From NCBI GenBank assembly GCA_025351545.1, contig JANXVQ010000942.1:1-5395 (forward strand): 5,395 nucleotides of DNA. Reading direction: 5' to 3'. Origin of the DNA: Spirosoma sp. (GTDB taxonomy: Bacteria; Bacteroidota; Bacteroidia; Cytophagales; Spirosomataceae). Of the stretch, positions 1 to 4,732 are shown in pieces. The notes under the pieces were generated by a model. That model made no database searches. It was not told where the DNA came from and was given only the letters and a program-made list of their open reading frames with translations. Numbering within the stretch: the stretch's first letter is position 1; every line of letters starts with the position of its first letter. Made by a program: the position numbers and the translations under genes.

Positions 1-102
1 GCATCGTGGCGGTGTTTTTGCCGCTGGCTTTCTGGTTTGGGCAAACGTGCCTGAAAGCGACAGGCAAAATAATAGGGTAATAACTAGTTTCAAGGGTTTC
101 AT
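1..102 (-). CDS. N-terminus of a secreted protein of unknown function (partial, runs off left edge)
   Basis: Reading the minus strand from the ATG at 102-100 gives 34 uninterrupted codons to the window edge. The peptide has a textbook signal peptide: MKPLK start, a hydrophobic core (LVITLLFCLSLSG) and a likely signal-peptidase I site after TFA, just before QTRKPAAK. Mature Bacteroidota exported proteins very often begin with such a Gln after Ala. What follows is basic and Pro/Ala/Lys-rich. The start lies 48 bp after the gldD stop on the same strand with an A-rich leader (AAGAAAAACC), so it is probably co-transcribed with gldD. There is no lipobox cysteine in the right context, so export to the periplasm or beyond is inferred rather than lipoprotein anchoring. 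Too little is visible to name a family. The reading frame and signal peptide are seen; the secretion is inferred from family rules. Confidence 0.75.
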   Translation of the reverse strand, partial: MKPLKLVITLLFCLSLSGTFAQTRKPAAKTPPRC

Positions 103-150
103 CGTCTGGTTTTTCTTGTGATCAATTCGTGGTACACAAAATTATCGTGT

Positions 151-738
151 CTACTTTCGCCACTTCAAGGTATTGAGTAAGTGGAGAATATCCTTGCGAA
201 TGTATTGAATAACGGGTTGGAGCGAATCGTTTTCTGTAGCCGTGTTAAAGTATAACGCCCCACGCAAAAAATGGGTTGTAGAATCTGTCGTTATAAACTG
301 TACCTGACTGGGAACTTCGCCCGACAAATCAATCAAGCTGGCTTCCAGACCTGATTTCAGACGAAGTTTTCGCTGTTCAATCGCAGAGGCTTTAATATTA
401 TGCCGGGAAGCCAGTTTATAAGAATCTTCGAGCATGGCCCGCAGTCGGTTCATATCCTTCAGAACCGGCTTATAAGTCAGCTGAACGCTGGCTTTGTAAG
501 CAGGATAGTTAATAAAAATCCAGTCTGGCTCTGACTTGGCGAATGTATCCGGCAAAATTCGGGCAATTGTATTATACTCAAACTGGTATGGATGCGTTGG
601 ATCAAGCAATTTGTATATTGGCGTTGGCAAATCGAACCGGGGAAAACCTTTCGGTTTTGGAATATAATTGTCGGACGAGTTGCTGCCACAGGCCAGCAAC
701 AACAAGCCGGTGAGAAGAGTGAGTGGATACTTTATCAC
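151..738 (-). CDS. gldD: GldD, gliding motility-associated lipoprotein
   Basis: The 195-residue protein has a short lipoprotein signal peptide (MIKYPLTLLTGLLLLAC) with the lipidated Cys at residue 17, followed by a Gly/Ser/Asn linker. The body matches my recollection of GldD: a YIPKPKGFPRFDLP segment after the linker (about 25-38), a PYQFEYNTIARI segment, EPDWIFINYPAYKASVQLTYKP near the middle, and an SRHNIKASAIEQR segment. The length is normal for the family. GldD is a cell-envelope lipoprotein required for gliding and type IX secretion-related function in Flavobacterium johnsoniae; its biochemical role is not settled. The start is GTG: an in-frame TGA lies three codons upstream, and no ATG occurs before the signal peptide. 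It is separated from the upstream 96-aa gene by an intrinsic terminator ending only about 43 bp before the start, so it must have its own promoter there or depend on read-through. The next gene downstream is a secreted protein, not gldE. Confidence 0.9.
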   Translation of the reverse strand: MIKYPLTLLTGLLLLACGSNSSDNYIPKPKGFPRFDLPTPIYKLLDPTHPYQFEYNTIARILPDTFAKSEPDWIFINYPAYKASVQLTYKPVLKDMNRLRAMLEDSYKLASRHNIKASAIEQRKLRLKSGLEASLIDLSGEVPSQVQFITTDSTTHFLRGALYFNTATENDSLQPVIQYIRKDILHLLNTLKWRK

Positions 739-780
739 GGTTGATCAGGCATACGTGCAGATTGACAAACAAAACAACGC

Positions 781-807
781 AAAAGCCCGGCGGTTTGGTG
801 CCGGGCC
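781..807 (-). terminator. Rho-independent terminator after the 96-aa gene
   Basis: A perfect 7-bp GC stem (GCCCGGC at 785-791 pairing with GCCGGGC at 800-806) encloses an 8-nt loop. Read on the minus strand the stem is followed by TTTT and then a T-rich stretch (GCGTTGTTTTG), as expected for termination of leftward transcription. It begins about 25 nt after the stop codon of the 96-aa gene. The plus-strand side has only a weak T tract, so it is probably unidirectional. Confidence 0.8.
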
Positions 808-831
808 TTATTAAAGTCAAAAAGGATTTGC

Positions 832-1122
832 TTACGCATTTACATCTTCCAGTTCTTCTTTCATAACAGGCTGGCCCATCAATGTAGCAAACCGGTTAAC
901 ATTGAAGGTGGGTTCAAACCAGACTTCCCCCATGACCGGATGCTTTACCGGTACATCGGGGTTCTGAATTTCATTCAACAACACACCTGTGTCACCGGTG
1001 GTGTGTCGTTTTACCTGCCGTATACTGTACATCTGGTCTCGTTTGGGCGTTTGTATGCCAAATTCAGCATAAAAGGCCAGTACGGGAGCCGGAAATTTGT
1101 CGTTTGTGCAAATAACTTCCAT
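832..1122 (-). CDS. Small hypothetical protein, 96 aa
   Basis: I do not recognise this protein with certainty. It is a complete 96-residue soluble protein with no signal peptide or membrane segment. It has a hydrophobic N-terminal stretch (APVLAFYAEFGI), a basic centre (KRDQMYSIRQVKRHTTGDTG), a LLNEIQNP motif, then GEVWFEPTFNVNRFATL and an acidic tail (KEELEDVNA). The order 'YxIRxV ... GxLLNEI ... FEPxFNxxRF' resembles small single-domain beta-barrel proteins that end in a conserved 'RF' segment, but that is only an impression. It is real rather than a shadow: its composition is protein-like, the opposite strand carries nothing convincing, and its stop is followed at a normal distance by an intrinsic terminator. 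It lies 177 bp downstream of the AIM24-like gene on the same strand; that spacer makes a separate promoter likely. The ATG at 1122-1120 is the only sensible start. Confidence 0.75.
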   Translation of the reverse strand: MEVICTNDKFPAPVLAFYAEFGIQTPKRDQMYSIRQVKRHTTGDTGVLLNEIQNPDVPVKHPVMGEVWFEPTFNVNRFATLMGQPVMKEELEDVNA

Positions 1123-1137
1123 TTGTCTGAACGATAA

Positions 1138-1169
1138 GATTTATCAGATTTTAGTGATTAACATGATTT
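1138..1169 (-). repeat. Left cluster of degenerate 9-bp GATT repeats
   Basis: The tetramer GATT occurs at 1138, 1147, 1156 and 1165, exactly 9 bp apart, giving the units GATTTATCA, GATTTTAGT, GATTAACAT and a partial GATTT. The phase is exact although the five bases between are not conserved. On the minus strand this reads as AAATC-nnnn units, the same type as the cluster at 1243-1288, so the two clusters are in inverted orientation. The cluster starts 16 bp upstream of the 96-aa gene, so it may lie in that gene's leader. Confidence 0.6.
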
Positions 1170-1178
1170 CCCGGGAAA
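1167..1178. repeat. 12-bp perfect palindrome
   Basis: TTTCCCGGGAAA is a perfect self-complementary 12-mer with no spacer, so it cannot form a normal hairpin but could be a dimeric regulator's half-site pair. It abuts the left 9-bp repeat cluster and lies 45 bp upstream of the 96-aa gene's start. Function is unknown and chance is possible. Confidence 0.35.
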
Positions 1179-1242
1179 AAGTCTCGTTAATTATGAAAAC
1201 TGTTGAGGCAAAATTCATTTGATCTATACTATTGGAAATAGG

Positions 1243-1288
1243 ATCATGATCTGAATTCTGCAAATCATCTTGATCCTGAAAATCCAGT
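1243..1288 (+). repeat. Right cluster of degenerate 9-bp repeats (inverted relative to the left cluster)
   Basis: A series of A(A/T)TC-type cores (ATCATG, ATCTGA, ATTCTGC, AATCATC, GATCCTG, AATCCAG) occurs with TC dinucleotides at 1244, 1250, 1257, 1265, 1274 and 1283. The last three are spaced by exactly 9 bp and the earlier ones by 6-8 bp, consistent with decay. The consensus ATCCTGAAA-like unit is the reverse complement type of the left cluster. It lies between the AIM24-like stop at 1300 and the 96-aa gene, in non-coding sequence. Confidence 0.55.
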
Positions 1289-1299
1289 TTCGGTATGAA

Positions 1300-2079
1300 T
1301 TAATCCTCAAACAAATTCCCTAGTTTCCCCAGTACAGAGCCACTCTCTTTGCCGGCCTGACCACCGCCGGGCGATAGTCGTTGTACTAATTTGGAGATTG
1401 GCATCGACTGAATCCAGACCTTGCCGGAGCCGCGTAATGTAGCCAAAAACAAACCCTCGCCCCCAAATACCATACTACGCAGGCCACCCGCCCGCTGGAT
1501 GTCGAAATTGATACTCGGCTCAAACCCAACTACGCAGCCTGTATCGACACGCAGGGTTTCATTGTTGAGTGTGCGTTCAATGACTACGCCACCTGCATGT
1601 ATAAACACCATGCCATCGCCCTGTACTTTCTCAAGAATAAAGCCTTCTCCTCCGAAAAAACCCGCGCCTAATCGCTGATTAAATTGAATACTCAGTTTCG
1701 TACCCAGAGCCGCACATAAAAATGCGTCTTTTTGAACGATGAGCGTATTTCCGTACACATTTGCCAGATTGACAGGCATAATTGTTCCGGGATACGGTGC
1801 CGAGAACGCTACTTTACGTTTTCCCACGCCCCGGTTGGTGAAGTGCGTCATGAACAGCGATTCGCCCATGACCACCCGTGAACCGGCTTGTAGCAGTTTC
1901 CCCAGAAAACCCTGGTCTGGTTGCGAGCCATCGCCCATTTTAGTTTCGAAGGTGATGCCATCTTCCATAAACAGCATTGAGCCAGCTTCGGCAATAACCG
2001 TTTCGTTGGGGTCCAGCTCTATTTCAACGATCTGGATGTCTTCGCCAATGATCTTATAGTCAATTTCGTGAGAATACAT
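1300..2079 (-). CDS. AIM24 / TIGR00266 family protein
   Basis: The 259-residue protein belongs to the AIM24 family (formerly DUF124, TIGR00266). Supporting features are an N-terminal [21 protein letters not shown] segment (Glu31-Ala-Gly-Ser-Met), a Gly-rich central region, and two matching blocks, [20 protein letters not shown] (143-162) and [20 protein letters not shown] (206-225). These blocks show an internal duplication of a beta-rich unit. There is no signal peptide or membrane helix, so it should be cytosolic. The length is normal, with a C-terminal Gly/Ser linker and a short LGNLFED tail. Bacterial members have no established biochemical activity; the name comes from a yeast mitochondrial inner-membrane homologue involved in respiratory complex biogenesis, and that role should not be transferred. 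It is preceded by the terminator of the gltX operon and should be transcribed from its own promoter in the 92-bp spacer at 2080-2171, where I could not pick a convincing promoter. It has no terminator of its own that I can see. Confidence 0.9.
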   Translation of the reverse strand: MYSHEIDYKIIGEDIQIVEIELDPNETVIAEAGSMLFMEDGITFETKMGDGSQPDQGFLGKLLQAGSRVVMGESLFMTHFTNRGVGKRKVAFSAPYPGTIMPVNLANVYGNTLIVQKDAFLCAALGTKLSIQFNQRLGAGFFGGEGFILEKVQGDGMVFIHAGGVVIERTLNNETLRVDTGCVVGFEPSINFDIQRAGGLRSMVFGGEGLFLATLRGSGKVWIQSMPISKLVQRLSPGGGQAGKESGSVLGKLGNLFED

Positions 2080-2171
2080 GGTTAGTTTTTAGTTGGGTCT
2101 AAACAAGTAATGATGGAGGAAAACTACGGAATCAAGCGCGTTTTATAGGTAGATTTTCTGATAAACGGAAC

Positions 2172-2210
2172 AAAAAAAGCCCGACCGGGCGTTTTGGCGG
2201 GTCGGGCTTT
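2172..2210 (-). terminator. Strong Rho-independent terminator of the ridA-gltX operon
   Basis: An 11-bp perfect stem (AAAGCCCGACC at 2176-2186 with GGTCGGGCTTT at 2200-2210) encloses a 13-nt loop. On the minus strand it runs into seven T residues (2178-2172), the standard intrinsic terminator form. The stem's first base is the last base of the 98-aa gene's TGA stop, so gene end and terminator are fused. A ribosome at the stop codon could therefore interfere with folding of the stem base. Confidence 0.9.
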
Positions 2211-2506
2211 CAGCGTTGGTTGATATCGTCGGGCAAATCGTCCGACGGTTCCGTTTCGTCGAAGAGTTGTTCCTCATTTGACGGCTTCTCTATTTCGGCT
2301 GGTTCGGGATTACCCTTCAGATTCAGATCGGTTCGATGCCGAAGTTTTTTGTCATCAACCGTTTTGTTGAGAAACTGATTGATCTTATCAATATCAAAAC
2401 TCGTCGTGATTTCACCGAATGAGTTAATCTGAATATCGAAGCCTTCGAGTTCTTTATGAACGCGTGGCTTGTCGTTTTCATCGGGATTCGTTTTTTTCTT
2501 TGCCAT
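2210..2506 (-). CDS. Small charged hypothetical protein, 98 aa, in the gltX operon
   Basis: I do not recognise a named family. The protein is very hydrophilic, with a basic start (MAKKK), a more ordered core at about residues 20-57 (LEGFDIQINSFGEI, then SFDIDKINQFLNKTVDDKK), and a long acidic, Pro/Glu/Asp-rich tail (65-95) that is likely disordered. There are no cysteines, no signal peptide and no membrane segment. The core has the look of a short beta-hairpin followed by a helix. It starts 80 bp after the gltX stop on the same strand and ends directly in the operon's terminator, which supports its being an expressed gene. The ATG at 2506-2504 is chosen because it precedes the whole charged N-terminus and no other start fits better. 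A role tied to translation is only suggested by its neighbour, and a housekeeping gene next door is weak evidence for function. Confidence 0.8.
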   Translation of the reverse strand: MAKKKTNPDENDKPRVHKELEGFDIQINSFGEITTSFDIDKINQFLNKTVDDKKLRHRTDLNLKGNPEPAEIEKPSNEEQLFDETEPSDDLPDDINQR

Positions 2507-2531
2507 TCGGTTCGCGTTTAGGGTTAAACAT

Positions 2532-2580
2532 AAAACTATAAGATCTCTAAGACCGAAACGTCGGCCCGGCTTATAGGTTT
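2532..2580 (-). other. Nested dyad symmetry between gltX and the 98-aa gene
   Basis: CTATAAG at 2536-2542 pairs with CTTATAG at 2570-2576, and after one mismatch three more A-T pairs extend the outer stem (2532-2534 with 2578-2580). Inside it, CCGA at 2553-2556 pairs with TCGG at 2561-2564 around the tetraloop AACG. There is no T run after it, so it is not a standard terminator. In the leftward transcript it could act as a processing site, 3' end stabiliser or attenuator between the two genes. The pairing is seen; any function is inference. Confidence 0.35.
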
Positions 2581-2586
2581 TGAAAC

Positions 2587-4128
2587 TTAACTAACTTTTA
2601 TTTTCAACGTTGCAAGTGCTGCCTCTAGCCTCCCAATCGTTTCCTCTTTACCAATGATTTCCATTGTCAGCATCAGGTCTGGACCAGTACCGGAACCTGT
2701 CAGGGCTACCCGCATGGCCTGCATAATTTTGCCTTGTTTAATTCCTGCCTGTTGCATGGCATCGCCTAATGTATGCTTTATAGCCTCAGCCAGAAAATCG
2801 CCATCAACTGGTTGCAGCGCGTCCCGAAACGCGGTTACGGCCCGTATGGCATCGTCGTTCCATTTAGCCGCCACAATGGTTTCATCGTAAACCGATGGGG
2901 CGTTGAAAATTGTACTCGCTTCGTTGAAAATTTCGTGAGCGAAATTAACGCGTCCTTTCAGCAAAGCCACAATTTTATTAGCTTTCTCCAATGAGCAGTT
3001 AAATCCGGCGGCTTCGGCCTGTTGCTGCACCGTTGGTGCCAATTCCTGATCGGCAACCTGACGAATATACTGATGGTTGAACCACTGCGCTTTTTGAATA
3101 TCGAAACGTGCTCCGGCTTTATGAACTTGCGTAAGATCGAAACTGGCGATCAGTTCGTCCATCGTGAACAGTTCCTGCTCGGTGCCTGGATTCCAGCCCA
3201 GTAACGCTAGAAAGTTTATGGTTGCTTCGGGGAGGTAGCCTTCTTCGCGGAATCCACGTGCCACAACGCCCGTAACCGGGTCAGTCCATTGCAAGGGAAA
3301 AATAGGAAAACCGCCAAGATCGGCATCGCGTTTGCTAAGTTTTCCGTTGCCTTCGGGTTTGAGCAGCAAGGGTAGATGGGCAAACTGCGGCATGGTATCT
3401 TCCCAACCCAAATAGCGGTAAAGCAACACATGCAATGGTGCTGACGGTAACCACTCTTCGCCCCGAATCACGTGGGTAATGCCCATCAAGTGGTCATCTA
3501 TGATATTGGCAAGGTGATAGGTCGGTAAACCATCCGATTTCAACAAAACTTTATCGTCAATGGCCGACGAATGTACATTGACCCAACCCCTGATGAGGTC
3601 GTTTAGCCGAACTTCTTCTTTGCGGGGCGTTTTCAGCCGAATCACAAAAGGCTCTCCCGCATCTATACGCGCACGAACATCGTCGGGCTTCATGGTCAAT
3701 GAGTTGCGCATTTGCATACGCGTAATAGAATTGTATTGTGCCGCCGGAGCATTGGCTTCTTCGAGCCGTTTTCGCATGACATCCAACTCTTCGGCCGTAT
3801 CGAAAGCATAATAGGCTTTGTCTTCGTCAACTAGTCGTTGTGCTTCTTTCTGGTAAATCTCCCGGCGTTCCGACTGGCGGTAAGGCGCGTGTGGTCCGCC
3901 AACGCCCTGGCCTTCGTCGATCTCAATGCCAACCCAGCGCAACGCTTCCATAATGTAATCTTCGGCACCTGGAACAAAGCGATTCTGGTCAGTATCTTCG
4001 ATACGCAGAAGCATTTGGCCGCCCATTTTTCGGGCGAATAAGTAATTGTAAAGCGCGGTACGCACCCCACCGATGTGTAATGGGCCGGTTGGGCTGGGCG
4101 CGAAACGAACGCGAACTGGTTTTGACAT
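2587..4128 (-). CDS. gltX: Glutamyl-tRNA synthetase (GltX)
   Basis: This 513-residue class I aminoacyl-tRNA synthetase attaches glutamate to tRNA-Glu in the cytosol using ATP. The N-terminal Rossmann fold carries the HIGH-type motif in APSPTGPLHIGG (His18-Ile-Gly-Gly) and LRIEDTD at 41-47. DGLPTYHLANIIDDHLMGITHVIRGEEWL (199-227) and the KMSKS-type motif KLSKR (263-267) complete the catalytic core. The C-terminal half is the helical anticodon-binding region, ending in a GSGTGPDL segment near 478-485. Between KLSKR and REEGYLP lie 26 residues, roughly 16 more than in the E. coli-type enzyme; I recall this insertion as usual in Bacteroidota. The whole protein has one cysteine (378), so the zinc-binding cysteine cluster of some bacterial enzymes is absent. 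The start MSKPVRVRFAPS is canonical. It follows ridA by 41 bp and precedes the 98-aa gene by 80 bp, in one apparent operon. Whether it also charges tRNA-Gln cannot be told from this window. Confidence 0.98.
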   Translation of the reverse strand: MSKPVRVRFAPSPTGPLHIGGVRTALYNYLFARKMGGQMLLRIEDTDQNRFVPGAEDYIMEALRWVGIEIDEGQGVGGPHAPYRQSERREIYQKEAQRLVDEDKAYYAFDTAEELDVMRKRLEEANAPAAQYNSITRMQMRNSLTMKPDDVRARIDAGEPFVIRLKTPRKEEVRLNDLIRGWVNVHSSAIDDKVLLKSDGLPTYHLANIIDDHLMGITHVIRGEEWLPSAPLHVLLYRYLGWEDTMPQFAHLPLLLKPEGNGKLSKRDADLGGFPIFPLQWTDPVTGVVARGFREEGYLPEATINFLALLGWNPGTEQELFTMDELIASFDLTQVHKAGARFDIQKAQWFNHQYIRQVADQELAPTVQQQAEAAGFNCSLEKANKIVALLKGRVNFAHEIFNEASTIFNAPSVYDETIVAAKWNDDAIRAVTAFRDALQPVDGDFLAEAIKHTLGDAMQQAGIKQGKIMQAMRVALTGSGTGPDLMLTMEIIGKEETIGRLEAALATLKIKVS

Positions 4129-4169
4129 AAGAGTGTATAAAGGGCGAATTCAGTCATTCACCCTCTCAT

Positions 4170-4538
4170 TTATTGAACGGCAATCACAGAAATTTCAACA
4201 TTAACATCTTTGGGCAGACGAGCAACTTCAACGGTTTCGCGGGCTGGCGGATCGACGGTGAAAAACCGGCCATACACTTCGTTAATAGCCGCGAAGTTGT
4301 TCATGTCTTTTACGAAGATACTACTCTTCACCACATTGGTATAATCCAGACCAGCGGCTTTCAGAATAGCACCAATATTTTCCATTACCTTTTGCGTCTC
4401 GGCCTGAATATCGCCGTTGGCGGCTAATTCGGCGGCTATCTGACCTGAAACGAATAATGTCCCATTAATTTTAACCGCCTGACTGTAAGGTCCAATAGGT
4501 GCTGGTGCCTCGTCGGTATAAACAATTTCTTTGCTCAT
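4170..4538 (-). CDS. ridA: RidA family 2-iminobutanoate/2-iminopropanoate deaminase
   Basis: The 122-residue protein is a RidA/YjgF/UK114-family member. Archetypal RidA hydrolyses reactive enamine/imine products of PLP-dependent dehydratases (for example 2-aminoacrylate from serine), protecting PLP enzymes. Family marks are present in order: APAPIGPYSQA (11-21, with Tyr18), LFVSGQI (28-34), VVKSSIFVKDMNNFAAINEVYGRFF (69-93), and the active-site block PPARETVEVARLPKDVNVEI (97-116). In that block Arg100 corresponds to the substrate-carboxylate-binding arginine (Arg105 in E. coli) and Glu116 to the conserved late Glu. With these residues retained, true deaminase activity is likely, rather than a divergent Rid subgroup. 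It is a few residues shorter than E. coli RidA because the loop after SGQI is trimmed. It would act as a cytosolic homotrimer. It is the first gene of the apparent ridA-gltX-98-aa operon. Its promoter should lie in the 194-bp divergent spacer, where I saw no good match to the Bacteroidota -33/-7 consensus. Confidence 0.95.
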   Translation of the reverse strand: MSKEIVYTDEAPAPIGPYSQAVKINGTLFVSGQIAAELAANGDIQAETQKVMENIGAILKAAGLDYTNVVKSSIFVKDMNNFAAINEVYGRFFTVDPPARETVEVARLPKDVNVEISVIAVQ

Positions 4539-4655
4539 AGTTTTTATTGATGATTAGTTATTCTGGTCTATGATCCGTTTAAACAGGAGCACAAACGGCC
4601 AATAACTATCGGCTGACAACTAAATTGCCCGCAAGTTATCATTAAACCCCCGGAT

Positions 4656-4701
4656 GGCCGAAAATCAACCAGTCATCTTCGTCAAAAAAGGATTTTCGGC
4701 C
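4656..4701. promoter_or_regulatory. 11-bp perfect inverted repeat upstream of the App1-family gene
   Basis: GGCCGAAAATC (4656-4666) and GATTTTCGGCC (4691-4701) are exact reverse complements separated by 24 nt. They lie in the divergent ridA/App1 spacer, ending 31 bp before the App1-family start and 118 bp from the ridA start. The arms are about three helical turns apart centre to centre (35 bp), which would suit two protein-bound half-sites on one face of the DNA. If transcribed, the site would form a leader hairpin instead. The symmetry is seen directly; operator or hairpin function is inferred. Confidence 0.5.
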
Positions 4702-4732
4702 CAACGAAAACCTGGTTATTTAACCATTAGAT

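Noticed and set aside
3..80. Plus-strand open frame at the left edge encoding a hydrophobic tail (IVAVFLPLAFWFG...) ending in TAA.
   Set aside because: It is the antisense of the signal-peptide gene at 102-1, whose hydrophobic core makes both strands look membrane-like. The minus-strand reading has a proper start, cleavage site and operon spacing.
1179..1242. Possible promoter of the 96-aa gene (GAATTTTG on the minus strand, 7 of 8 to TAnnTTTG-like spacing with an upstream TTTC).
   Set aside because: Both boxes deviate from consensus, so I did not list it as a feature.
1421..2059. Two plus-strand open frames of 85 and 106 codons.
   Set aside because: They are antisense to the AIM24-family gene, rich in Pro/Ser/Arg as typical antisense shadows, with no start context or motif.
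2080..2171. Possible promoter for the AIM24-like gene (a TAGTTTTC box on the minus strand resembling the Bacteroidota -7 consensus TAnnTTTG).
   Set aside because: No matching -33 TTTG at the right spacing, so it cannot be told from chance in AT-rich sequence.
3831..4157. Alternative minus-strand frame overlapping the start of gltX.
   Set aside because: It is a shifted frame of the HIGH-motif region of gltX and has no motif of its own.
4575..4598. CCGTTT / AAACGG inverted repeat with a nearby GTTTAAAC palindrome upstream of ridA.
   Set aside because: Only 6 bp per arm with AT-rich content; such pairs are expected by chance in a spacer this size.
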